DNA from: Leucobacter sp. UT-8R-CII-1-4
GTDB lineage: Bacteria; Actinomycetota; Actinomycetes; Actinomycetales; Microbacteriaceae
Assembly: GCF_030010235.1 (NCBI RefSeq)
Contig: NZ_JASCRS010000002.1
Coordinates: forward strand, 248,001 to 312,000
Length of the DNA stretch: 64,000 nt
Direction: 5' to 3'
Numbering within the stretch: the first letter of the stretch is position 1; the number at the start of each line of letters is the position of its first letter. Under the pieces are notes generated by a model that did not search any database, had not been told where the DNA came from, and saw only the letters and a program-made list of their open reading frames with translations. Shown piece by piece: positions 51,401-58,344 of the stretch. Position numbers and translations under genes: made by a program.

Positions 51401-53225
51401 TCGGGAGAATGACGTACCCGAACTTCTTGCCCTTCATCTTCCGCATCACTCGACCAACGGACTGCACCACATCGACCACAGACTTACGCGGGTTCATGAA
51501 CATCACCGCGTCAAGGGCGGGAACGTCCACACCCTCAGACAGGCACTTTGCGTTCGAGAGAATACGCACGGTATTCTCCGGTGATGGCTGTTTCAGCCAG
51601 TCGATCTTCTCGTTGCGCACGAGCATTGACTGGGTGCCATCGACGTGTTGCGACTCTGTGTGAAGCAGCTTCGAGGTGTCTTCACCGGACGCTTCGAGGC
51701 GTTGGATTTCGCCCTCGATGACGTGCTGGAACGCGTCGGAGAGCCTGCGCGACGTGGCGATGTCCTTCGCGAACATGACTGCGCGCTGCATCGGGATGGG
51801 GTCATCCGCGTACTCGTCTTTGCGCACTGATCGTTTCGAGAGACCGTTCCAGGTGCCGACGATCTTGGCGGTGTCTTCCATCGCCAGTTCGTAGCCGTCC
51901 TGAGACATGAGCGATTGGAACTCACGCGCCACGAAGTCTTCGTCCACGGCGAGCACGAGAACCTTGTAATCGGTGAGCCGTCCCATGCTGACGGCTTCAC
52001 CGAACCCGAGGCGGTGGAACTCCGGACCGTAGACCGTCTCGTCGTCCATGTCGGCGAGCTTCGCGCCGATCTCGCCCGCCTTCTTGCGGGTGCCGTCCGA
52101 GAAGATGCGCGGGGTTGCCGTCATGTAGAGGCGCTTCGCGCCCTGCACGAAGGTCTGGTCGTGCACCTTCATGAAAGCGGATTCGTCTTCTTCCGCCATC
52201 GCCGCGCCGGTGGTTCTGTGCGCCTCGTCGCAGATGATGAGATCAAACTCCGGCAGCCCGAGACCCTGAGCCTTCGAGATGACCGCGAGCGACTGATAGG
52301 TCGAGAACACGACCGTCAGCTTGTTGGATGCGTCGCCCTGGTTGAACTGAGTGATGAGCGCGTTTGCGTTGGTCGTTGCCGGGAAGGCAAGGTCACGCAC
52401 CGGGATGTCTTCTTCGGTTCGACGCTTACCGACCGACACGTCAGAACACACAGCGAACGAACGCAGCGGCACCTCAGCCTGGATCGTCCACTCTTTGAGC
52501 GTCTGCGACAAGAGAGCGATCGAGGGAACGAGGAACAGCACCGTTCCGCCGAGCGGGACGGTCTTCTCAGCGAGGCGTAGCGATGTGAATGTCTTGCCGG
52601 TGCCGCACGCCATGATGAGCTTGCCCCGGTCATGTTCACCGAAGCCCTCGACCACGTTGGAGATCGCGGTCTCCTGGTAGTCGAACGGCGTCTTGTGAGC
52701 TTTCTTCGAAAGGCTCCCCGGCTCGCCCCAGACGAATTGTGACCAGTCGATCGACGATTCATCCAAGTCCTGCACGCGCAGACGCTCTACTGGGATCGTC
52801 TGGTCGGTGATCGCATCTTCGGCGTTCTTGCCCCAGGTGTCGGAGGTGGAAACGACCAGGCGTGATGTGAACTCGGGAACGTAGTCCACGGTCATCTTTC
52901 CCGAGGCGGAAAGGAACGAGTCCAGCATCCCCTTAGTCACCGTCGTCTTCGGCGCGAAGAACTTGCACTGGATCGCCGTGAGTTCACCGGTGTCGCGGCT
53001 GCGAGCCACCAAGTCGATACCCGTGTCGGGGCGGTTGCCGCGCTCCGGGTACTCAGACCAGCGCCACACCTCGTCGTAGAGCGCTTCGTACTGCGGCTCC
53101 GTCTTGAGGAACGCCTGCATCAGGCGCTCGAAGTGAGAGCCCTTGTCATACTCGTCGAAGGCAACCTTGCGGTATTGCGCAAGCACGTCGTGGATACTGC
53201 TGACACTGACATCGTTGTTAGTCAC
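48405..53225 (-). CDS. Type ISP-like single-chain restriction-modification enzyme
   Basis: Protein of 1606 aa combining all RM functions, like LlaGI and LlaBIII. Order: Mrr-like nuclease (Asp71 and QCK at 86-88 in DTGIDLVARS... AIQCKFF), SF2 translocase (Walker A CGTGKT, Lys211; DEAH 333-336; MTATPR), a helical coupler, N6-adenine methyltransferase (DPFTGTGTF from Asp904; NPPYS from Asn1012), and a C-terminal target-recognition domain. Such enzymes methylate one strand and cut after two head-on translocating enzymes meet. No separate S or M gene is needed. The start is uncertain: GTG 53225 is used, GTG 53252 is the alternative, though its AAGGAG is too close. First gene of an operon with the HEPN-like and DUF4238 genes. 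Confidence 0.88.
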   Translation of the reverse strand: MTNNDVSVSSIHDVLAQYRKVAFDEYDKGSHFERLMQAFLKTEPQYEALYDEVWRWSEYPERGNRPDTGIDLVARSRDTGELTAIQCKFFAPKTTVTKGMLDSFLSASGKMTVDYVPEFTSRLVVSTSDTWGKNAEDAITDQTIPVERLRVQDLDESSIDWSQFVWGEPGSLSKKAHKTPFDYQETAISNVVEGFGEHDRGKLIMACGTGKTFTSLRLAEKTVPLGGTVLFLVPSIALLSQTLKEWTIQAEVPLRSFAVCSDVSVGKRRTEEDIPVRDLAFPATTNANALITQFNQGDASNKLTVVFSTYQSLAVISKAQGLGLPEFDLIICDEAHRTTGAAMAEEDESAFMKVHDQTFVQGAKRLYMTATPRIFSDGTRKKAGEIGAKLADMDDETVYGPEFHRLGFGEAVSMGRLTDYKVLVLAVDEDFVAREFQSLMSQDGYELAMEDTAKIVGTWNGLSKRSVRKDEYADDPIPMQRAVMFAKDIATSRRLSDAFQHVIEGEIQRLEASGEDTSKLLHTESQHVDGTQSMLVRNEKIDWLKQPSPENTVRILSNAKCLSEGVDVPALDAVMFMNPRKSVVDVVQSVGRVMRKMKGKKFGYVILPIAVPSDVEPDQALNNNDKYRVVWQVLQALRAHDERFDAEVNKIDLTKKTNRLMVDVIGAGGGKSEDEEDTATKGADKINTALQLDFSKIEAWRDAILSKIVQKVGERRYWENWAKDVASIAEAHTTRIEALIGGENKLIREEFEAFTEGLRLNLNPDISHNDAVQMLSQHLITQPVFDALFEGYEFSENNPVSQVMNQMVKVLDEANLDTETVKLEKFYESVRTRAAGIDDPGAKQTIVKELYEKFFSTAFSRTSEKLGIVYTPNEIVDFIIHSVNDILKDEFDTSLSDEGVHILDPFTGTGTFIVRLLQSGLIKPHDLARKYRYELHANEIVLLAYYVAAINIEETYHSLQGGNYVPFDGIVLTDTFQMFEDDDELDDMGVFKTNNDRVVAQKERDIRVVIGNPPYSKGQTSGNDDNQNNSYPTLDSHIRDSYAARSTATNKNNLYDSYIRAIRWASDRVGDNGIVGYVSNGGYIDGNTADGLRLSLMDEFTSVYVFNLRGNQRTAGEQSRKEGGKVFGSGSRATIAIALLVKNPKQQLPGKLHYYDIGDYLDTAQKLGKISAFGSASVIPWKLIDPTPEGDWINKRNDDFAKFAPIGEKDKAKARETRVFESYGRGLATARDSWVYSFSEKDLSQNVSAMVAFFNGEVDRRALAARRGQAFKRNVDATQMSWNRADATRLDRGEKLPTGQSTSRTAMYRAFQKQHVVFDRDLNDMVYKLNEAFPSQDTENIGIYYVGAGSAVPFSVLMLDCLPDLHVTGAGSGGQFFPRFSYRPVVVDSRALDIFDEGDSPAFERIDNITDEILVDYRNAYGVKTSKDDIFFYVYGLLHSREYRADFEADLMKMLPRIPKVKAFKEFVAAGRALSDLHLNYETVEPYALTENVKPNASLRVTKMRYAKDGRKDDKTTIIYNDDITITGIPEEAHEYLLGSRSALDWIVERYQVKTDKASGIINDPNAWGDEHGDPRYILDLIKRITTVSVETVKIVKGLPALEVLG

Positions 53226-53332
53226 GGATGCACTCGCTTCAATTAGGGACACACTCCTTCCCAATCTATCGAGTGCCACCGTTGAACATAGAGAGCACAC
53301 GCACGCACCCGCCTCCGTGAGTCACACTTCGG

Positions 53333-53827
53333 TCAGAAGGGCTCCTCGTCCGCCGCGATCCCAAACGAATCGAAATCTTGTGTGCGCACGCGAGGTTCGT
53401 CGTCGTCCTCGGGAAACGACATCAGAGCCACATAGTGAGCCACCTTCTCGACCACCACATCAAAGGGTGGCTCCTCACCCCACGGCACCACAATGCGCTC
53501 CACACGATCTGCACGCATATGGTGAGGTGGTCGTCCCGAGTCGTCGTGGAGGAACCACAACTGCCGCGTCCACATCGCTTGCTCTGAGAGCGCAGCCGGG
53601 GTCGTCGTCTTGAGACCGATGTAATCGAGCCGCGATCGCACCTGGGATGCCCACTCGGAAAGCTGTCCGTCACCGAAGAGAAAAATCACCTCGGCGCTGC
53701 GCAGCCACTTCTTCACGTCCCAGTCGAACTGCGCACACGCATTCACGATCGTGTCGTCCTCGACCAGCGGTGACGCGATCGCGCTCGCATCGACCAACAC
53801 CGTCCCCCGCGACCGTCGTACACTCAT
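53333..53827 (-). CDS. Degenerate HAD/PIN-like protein, partner 2
   Basis: Protein of 164 aa. It begins GTVLVDASAIASPLVEDD, then a region with ACAQFDWDVKKWLRSAEVIF and LFGDGQLSEWASQVRSRL. The layout (strand with Asp, helix, strand VIFLFGD, helix) resembles the HAD domain of the swiss-army-knife type, and also a PIN start, but the full catalytic sets are missing. The acidic tail ends IAADEEPF. ATG 53827 overlaps the stop of the previous gene as ATGA. It lies between the restriction operon and the integrase; the role is unknown. Confidence 0.5.
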   Translation of the reverse strand: MSVRRSRGTVLVDASAIASPLVEDDTIVNACAQFDWDVKKWLRSAEVIFLFGDGQLSEWASQVRSRLDYIGLKTTTPAALSEQAMWTRQLWFLHDDSGRPPHHMRADRVERIVVPWGEEPPFDVVVEKVAHYVALMSFPEDDDEPRVRTQDFDSFGIAADEEPF

Positions 53828-54258
53828 ATCTTCCTCCGCGCGGGAGTCAAAAGCGGCTCCTCGATGTCTTCGATACTCGGTGGATCGACGCGCAGCCCCA
53901 CCGCAAGCAACCGAACCGGCACCACCGCAGCGCGCAGGCGCTCCGCAGGCGCATCTAGCGCGAGAAGCCACCCCGACGCAGCACCGCGTGCTTTACGGAC
54001 GTGGGAGTCGCGCGTAACCGCCCCTGCGGTAGCCGTGGGCGAGTGTGTCGCCGCTCCCACGATGTCGGTGACGCTCAACATCCCGATCCGTCGGCGCACC
54101 GTGCCGTCCATCAGCGGAGAGGTGATGATGATGACTTCGAGTGGATAGATCGCACGGATGCGCAGCAGCAGATCATCGAGGTCGGATACCCTCACGTCGG
54201 TCACAGCAGGAAGCCCGAGCACGCGGGCGTCCAAATAGAAGACGGCTGTCTTGGGCAT
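53824..54258 (-). CDS. Degenerate HAD-like protein, partner 1
   Basis: Protein of 144 aa. AVFYLDARVLGLPA corresponds to HAD motif I but has only one Asp. LEVIIITSP resembles motif II. The C-terminal part KARGAASGWLLALDAPAERL followed by VRLLAVGLRVDP is laid out like the end of HAD-type swiss-army-knife phosphatase domains. It is therefore probably a HAD relative that has lost activity. It has a good SD (AGGAG) before ATG 54258 and is coupled to partner 2. Confidence 0.5.
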   Translation of the reverse strand: MPKTAVFYLDARVLGLPAVTDVRVSDLDDLLLRIRAIYPLEVIIITSPLMDGTVRRRIGMLSVTDIVGAATHSPTATAGAVTRDSHVRKARGAASGWLLALDAPAERLRAAVVPVRLLAVGLRVDPPSIEDIEEPLLTPARRKI

Positions 54259-54329
54259 TCGGGCTCCTGGTGAAGGTGAGAGGCGGCTGCGGCACTCAAC
54301 TGCGCAGCCGCCCCCTGGATCGGACACGA

Positions 54330-54397
54330 CTACATCATGGTCGGGCTCGTCGAGATTCCGTCTGGTTCCGTTTGGTCGCGTCCCGACCATGATGTAG
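54330..54397. promoter_or_regulatory. 16-bp inverted pair of the island motif (copies 3 and 4)
   Basis: CTACATCATGGTCGGG (54330-54345) and its exact complement CCCGACCATGATGTAG (54382-54397) face each other across 36 bp in the divergent region between the HAD-like pair and the integrase gene. Each copy points at one gene; the right copy is 24 bp before the integrase start. They look like operators or promoter cores shared by both transcription units. Confidence 0.7.
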
Positions 54398-54421
54398 CGG
54401 ATTCGAAAAGGATGGTTAGAC

Positions 54422-56026
54422 GTGGCAGCAAAAAACGGCATCGAGCCGTACGACACGAAAAAAGGCACGCGCTACAAAGCGCGGTACTGGAAACCCGATG
54501 GCAAGCAGGGGTCGAAGGGCAGTTTTGAGACCCGCGCGGCAGCGAAAGCGTTCCAGCTTGAGATGGAGGTCAAGCGTGCACAAGGCACGTTCGTTGACCC
54601 CGCTCACGGTCGGGTCACGGTCGCATCGGTTGCTGAGGAGTGGTTGGCTACGCGCGAGGCTGACCCCGCCACTAAGCGCTCCACGTATGCCCGCGTGCGC
54701 GGTATCGTCCGCACGCGCATCATCCCCGATCTCGGTGAGCACCGCATCGGTTCCGTCACGCGGGGAGATGTGAACGAGTGGATTCGCACCCTCACCGGAG
54801 AGGCGGAGACAGTGCGCAAGCAGGTGAGCGTTCTGCGGGGGATTTTCGAGTTCGCAATCGAGCACAACCGCATCCACACCAACCCTGCCAGCAAGGTCAA
54901 GCAGCCACGGGTTCCCAAAAAACAGAAACGCTACCTGACAGACGAGCAGATTGCGACGCTCTACGAAATCGTGGGTCGGACAAACAACGGCGAGGCGCAC
55001 GGCTACGACCTCATCGTCGCTCTTCTCGCGTACACCGGGCTGCGCTGGAGCGAGCTTGCCGGACTCCGGATTGGGGATGTTGACCTCAAGACTCGACGGC
55101 TCTCCATCGCGCACACGGTCGTTCTCGTCGATGGGGTTCCCACTGAGGGTGTACCCAAGTCGTACTCCACGCGCTCGGTTCCGATTCCAGACATCATCGC
55201 TGCGCTCGTGCGCACCCATATCGTCCGCCGCCGGGAGGAGCTTGCGGTTGATGCGAAACGTCTCAAAGATCAGCTTGCGCTTCTTGACGCGAAAAGCGCC
55301 GAACTCGAACGTGTCCGTGCGCGAGGAGTGGTGCTTGCGGCTCGGCTCGACGAGGTGCGTGAACGGAATGCCACCCTGACCGCTCGTATCGCCGGACTTG
55401 AAGCCGACCGTGACGCGCGTGCGGTTGCCGGAATGCCGACTGAGCCCGTAGATGTCCGCATCGCCGCCGCCGCAAAAACATTGAGCAAGCTCCCTCGCAT
55501 CGAGGGACTGGAGAAGAACGTCGCCCTCATCCCGGAGCGCATTGCCCGCCTAGAGAAACAGATCGCGAAAGCGCCGCGCCAGGCAGAGATTCTGCGTGAT
55601 GCTCTGCGGGTGCTGGAACAAGAACCCCTGTTCGTCGGCGTGCGCACGCGGTCGTGGTTGCGCAACGCGAGTTTCCGCACGGGCTGGCTTACCCCGGCTG
55701 TCGCGGAGATGGACGCGCTCGCCGCTAAAGCCGCCACCGAGAACGATGACATCCCACCAAAGCCGCTGGGCGACGTAAAGCCGCACGAATTGCGGCACAC
55801 CTATGCAAGCCTCGCAATCTCCGAGGGCGCGAACGTGAAGGCGCTCCAACGTGCGCTCGGACACGAGAAAGCCTCAGTCACATTGGACGTGTATGCCGAC
55901 CTTTTTGAGGACGACCTGGACGACATAGCGATTCGTCTCGATGCCAGTATCCGCGCCATGTCGGAAGAATCCGACCTATCCACGGGAAATCCGATTCCCT
56001 ACTACGACACCATCTGGGACGTGTGA
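54422..56026 (+). CDS. int: Tyrosine site-specific integrase with coiled-coil insertion
   Basis: Protein of 534 aa. An AP2-like arm-binding N-terminus (about 1-55), a SAM-like core-binding domain (65-155), then the catalytic domain with Arg208 (TGLRWSEL), Lys246, HELRH (His455, Arg458), His481 (ALGHEKASV) and nucleophile Tyr491. Ordinary relatives are about 400 aa. Here about 130 extra residues (about 270-400), almost all predicted coiled coil (REELAVDAKRLKDQLALLDA; ERVRARGVVLAARLDEV), separate Arg208 from HELRH. It recombines the tRNA-Glu attachment sites. GTG 54422 has an SD (AAAGGA). Confidence 0.92.
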   Translation: MAAKNGIEPYDTKKGTRYKARYWKPDGKQGSKGSFETRAAAKAFQLEMEVKRAQGTFVDPAHGRVTVASVAEEWLATREADPATKRSTYARVRGIVRTRIIPDLGEHRIGSVTRGDVNEWIRTLTGEAETVRKQVSVLRGIFEFAIEHNRIHTNPASKVKQPRVPKKQKRYLTDEQIATLYEIVGRTNNGEAHGYDLIVALLAYTGLRWSELAGLRIGDVDLKTRRLSIAHTVVLVDGVPTEGVPKSYSTRSVPIPDIIAALVRTHIVRRREELAVDAKRLKDQLALLDAKSAELERVRARGVVLAARLDEVRERNATLTARIAGLEADRDARAVAGMPTEPVDVRIAAAAKTLSKLPRIEGLEKNVALIPERIARLEKQIAKAPRQAEILRDALRVLEQEPLFVGVRTRSWLRNASFRTGWLTPAVAEMDALAAKAATENDDIPPKPLGDVKPHELRHTYASLAISEGANVKALQRALGHEKASVTLDVYADLFEDDLDDIAIRLDASIRAMSEESDLSTGNPIPYYDTIWDV

Positions 56027-56059
56027 CGACTACACCGCTTAAGACTCGCGCTCGTCCGC

Positions 56060-56854
56060 TTAATCAGCGGGTTGGTTCTCCACGAACGTCTGCGTAGCCT
56101 CGGTTACTTCACTCCGTTGGACCGGCATCAGCAGTGCGTCTGCCCCATCACCGAATACGCGCTCGACAACCACCTCTGGGTCTTCGGTCAGTAGGTCAGG
56201 ATGGGCTTCCAAGATCAGATCGACCTTCTCGTTAATCTGCTCGGGTGTGAGTTCGCGCAAAGCACTCGCAAGTGACTGAGTGCCTTCGTCGTTGAGTATG
56301 CGCGCACTGACCAAGGTCTCCCACTGCTCTACGCTAATCGCGGCGTGTGCTCGTCCCGCTGCACGATGCGCGAGCGATTCGAAGAACAGCGCGAACCACT
56401 GTTCTTTCGTAAGTTCGACCGCTGTGACGTCAACTTCATCTTCGACTTGACGCAACTCAGTAGAAGGAAGTGCGGTTGACACTTCGACCTCGGAAGCTGC
56501 CGCTTCCGCGATTTCACTCTCTTGCGTCTTCAACTTCTTGTCAGCCAAAAACTGTTTGATCTTGGGGACGCCTTTGACTACCAGTAGTGTGCCGCCGATA
56601 CTAACACCCGCGACTACAGCCGCAAGGATAACTTTCTCTCGGGTGCCGCTACCACTGGACTTCTCGATGGCATTTGTCGCATACAGAACAACTTGCTCCC
56701 GGACTCCGCTCGCACCGTGCACAAGCGGGCTTAGTCCACCGGGGCTCTTAAGCGACGGAGACAGCGTGCTGCCCACGCTGCGCTCCACGACCATCAGTTC
56801 GCGGATGACCTCAGGAACTACTTCTCCACCACCGGCTGCCATAACTCCAACCAT
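56060..56854 (-). CDS. Island hypothetical membrane protein
   Basis: Protein of 264 aa. One membrane helix (about residues 75-95, ILAAVVAGVSIGGTLLVVKG) separates an N-terminal part from an acidic cytosolic or external part (SEIAEAAASEVEVSTALPST; AELTKEQWF-like). It could be a membrane sensor or lipid-bound effector; no known domain was recognised. ATG 56854 is used because TAAGGA stands before it; an ATG 20 codons earlier lacks an SD. It sits between the integrase and the right attachment site, the place where moron or defence genes are often found. Confidence 0.6.
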   Translation of the reverse strand: MVGVMAAGGGEVVPEVIRELMVVERSVGSTLSPSLKSPGGLSPLVHGASGVREQVVLYATNAIEKSSGSGTREKVILAAVVAGVSIGGTLLVVKGVPKIKQFLADKKLKTQESEIAEAAASEVEVSTALPSTELRQVEDEVDVTAVELTKEQWFALFFESLAHRAAGRAHAAISVEQWETLVSARILNDEGTQSLASALRELTPEQINEKVDLILEAHPDLLTEDPEVVVERVFGDGADALLMPVQRSEVTEATQTFVENQPAD

Positions 56855-56946
56855 AGCGTCCTTAGCTCGTGCTAAACAGACCCACCCGGAGACCGCGCCA
56901 TGTAGGTGATCCATGTCAAATCAGTTGGGGGAAACCTCCGCGCTCT

Positions 56947-56956
56947 GTGTCCAAAT
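56947..56956. repeat. Right-end copy of the integrase arm-type repeat
   Basis: GTGTCCAAAT, 82 bp inside the right attachment repeat, matches the two tandem copies at 43147-43168. Confidence 0.5.
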
Positions 56957-56998
56957 CTGGAGGACGTCCCGGTCGCTGACCTACGGTAGGCAAAAGAG

Positions 56999-57040
56999 AA
57001 AGCCCCCGATCCCTGTGTTTCAAAGGGATTCGGGGGCTTT
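56999..57040. terminator. Terminator behind tRNA-Glu, supplied by the island
   Basis: AAAGCCCCCGATCCCT (56999-57014) pairs with AGGGATTCGGGGGCTTT (57024-57040), with one bulged base and T runs on both strands. It now terminates tRNA-Glu in place of the original hairpin at 42962. Confidence 0.85.
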
Positions 57041-57093
57041 TTCTCACTGTGACCCCAGCGGGATTCGAACCCGCGTTACCGCCGTGAGAGGGC
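57039..57093. other. Right attachment site (55-bp direct repeat within tRNA-Glu)
   Basis: Identical to 42988-43042. It covers the tRNA from the anticodon loop to the 3' end plus 11 bp. Because integration restores the tRNA, the intact gene lies at this end next to the integrase. Confidence 0.93.
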
Positions 57094-57122
57094 GGCGTAC
57101 TAGGCCGCTATACGATGGGGCC
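57050..57122 (-). tRNA. tRNA-Glu (anticodon CUC)
   Basis: 73-nt cloverleaf on the minus strand. The acceptor GGCCCCA pairs with TGGGGTC (one G-T), the anticodon stem CCGCC/GGCGG encloses CTCTCAC with anticodon CTC, and the T arm is GCGGGTTCGAATCCCGC. CCA is not encoded. The 3' half is shared with the left attachment site, so the present 3' end came in with the island. Confidence 0.95.
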
Positions 57123-57248
57123 TTGTGCTTCGGACCATTTCGGTGCCGCGGCAACTCATTAAGTTTGCCACAGCAGTCAAGCTTGCGCAAAATCGCCCAA
57201 AGTTTGCGGCGTGTCACCGGCGCTCGCGACATAGCGAGCATGCTTGTT

Positions 57249-57254
57249 TACACT
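57249..57254 (+). promoter_or_regulatory. Putative leaderless -10 box, MBL-fold gene
   Basis: TACACT, 6 nt before the ATG at 57261. Confidence 0.45.
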
Positions 57255-57260
57255 GAATCT

Positions 57261-57947
57261 ATGCAGTGTTTTCGCCTCGCTCACGCCGGTCTTGTCATCG
57301 AAGATGAGGGCGCCTCGCTCTTCATCGATCCGGGCAATTTCTCAACCCAGCAAGACATCGTCTTGGCGCTCGCATCAACCGCACCCCCAGCGGCAATTGT
57401 GATCACGCACGAGCATGCCGACCACTGGGATGCCGCACACATCGCGAGTATTCTCGAAGTTGCGCCAGAGGCGAAAGTGCACACCACGGTCGCAACGAAG
57501 GCTGCGCTCCTCAAAGCGGGTATCGCAGACGCACGTGTTTCGACGGTGACCGAGGGCGATCGCGTCACGGCTGGCCCCTTCGCGCTCGACTTTTACGGTC
57601 GCCGCCATGAGGTGCTGCACTCAAGCATTCCGGTGATCGACAATATCGGCGTGCGTGTAAACGACACCGTAGCCTGGGGTGGAGACTCGTTGACCCGCGC
57701 TCCGCTTGAAACTCCCGTGCTTGGTGTGCCGATCGGCTCTCCTTGGTCGACCGTCGCGCAGGTGATGGATTTTGTGCTCAACTGCGCAGCACCACGCGTG
57801 TTTTTGACGCATGACGGCATGCTCAGCGATCGCGGCCTCGCGCTCTACACCGACCGTGTGGCTAGCTGTTTGGCAACGTACGGCGGCGAGCTGCTCACGC
57901 TTCCAAGACTCGACGAGGATCGCAGCGCCCGCCTCTCGCTCGGCTAA
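57261..57947 (+). CDS. MBL-fold metallo-hydrolase (UlaG-like)
   Basis: Protein of 228 aa with the zinc motif THEHADHWD (HxHxDH) and FLTHDG. Family members hydrolyse esters, lactones or phosphodiesters; the substrate here is unknown. ATG 57261 is used since the fold begins there (CFRLAHAGLVIEDEGASLFI) and a -10 box is 6 nt away; the open frame runs upstream through the tRNA but cannot be real. Its stop overlaps the stop of the convergent VOC gene by 4 bp. Confidence 0.87.
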   Translation: MQCFRLAHAGLVIEDEGASLFIDPGNFSTQQDIVLALASTAPPAAIVITHEHADHWDAAHIASILEVAPEAKVHTTVATKAALLKAGIADARVSTVTEGDRVTAGPFALDFYGRRHEVLHSSIPVIDNIGVRVNDTVAWGGDSLTRAPLETPVLGVPIGSPWSTVAQVMDFVLNCAAPRVFLTHDGMLSDRGLALYTDRVASCLATYGGELLTLPRLDEDRSARLSLG

Positions 57948-58339
57948 GCAGGCAGCGCCGCAAAAAGATCGATTGAGTTTCCGTCGGGGTCGAGCAGCGT
58001 CGCGTAGCGCTGTCCCCAATGGGCGTTCCAAGGCGCGACGTGCCCGGTGAATCCTGCTGCGGTCAGCTCAGCGTATGTCGCATCAACGGCGGCAGGTGTG
58101 CCCTTGTCAAAGGCGAGGGCAACTCGATGACTACCGACCGGCGCAGTGTAATTCGGGTCAAACGACTGAATCACTTCGAGGGTGTCCCAAGCGATGAGCA
58201 CTCCGTCGTCGAGTCGAGCTTCGACGTGGGGTTCCGTCTCTGCGCCGGATTCGATGTGCACTCCGAGTGCACGGTAGAACGCGAGCGAGGCCCCCATATC
58301 GCTCACGACGATTCCGATAAAACCAAGTTTGAGACTCAT
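57944..58339 (-). CDS. VOC family (glyoxalase/bleomycin-resistance-like) protein
   Basis: Protein of 131 aa in one VOC domain: LGFIGIVVSDMGASLAFYRAL at the start and YATLLDPDGNSIDLFA at the end, the typical beta-alpha-beta-beta-beta pairs. It may bind a metal or small ligand (glyoxalase I, dioxygenase or bleomycin-binding types). The substrate is not evident. TACGCT lies 7 nt before the ATG, so the mRNA may be leaderless. It starts right after the response regulator gene, but on its own promoter. Confidence 0.85.
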   Translation of the reverse strand: MSLKLGFIGIVVSDMGASLAFYRALGVHIESGAETEPHVEARLDDGVLIAWDTLEVIQSFDPNYTAPVGSHRVALAFDKGTPAAVDATYAELTAAGFTGHVAPWNAHWGQRYATLLDPDGNSIDLFAALPA

Positions 58340-58344
58340 AGTTC

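Larger units (their letters stand above)
43043..57093. mobile_element. Integrated genomic island in tRNA-Glu(CUC), about 14 kb
   Basis: Bounded by 55-bp direct repeats, one of them in an intact tRNA-Glu gene. It encodes a tyrosine integrase near the tRNA end and an Xis-like HTH protein at the other end. Cargo: serine resolvase, Type ISP-like restriction enzyme with two partner genes, HAD-like pair, several small unknown genes and two gene remnants. No phage structural or conjugation genes are seen, so it is a satellite-like integrative or defence island. Genes here use Shine-Dalgarno sites, unlike many neighbours outside. Confidence 0.92.

Noticed and set aside
56913-57260. N-terminal extension of the MBL-fold protein frame
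   Set aside because: It would pass through the terminator and the tRNA-Glu gene; the MBL fold and -10 box place the start at 57261.
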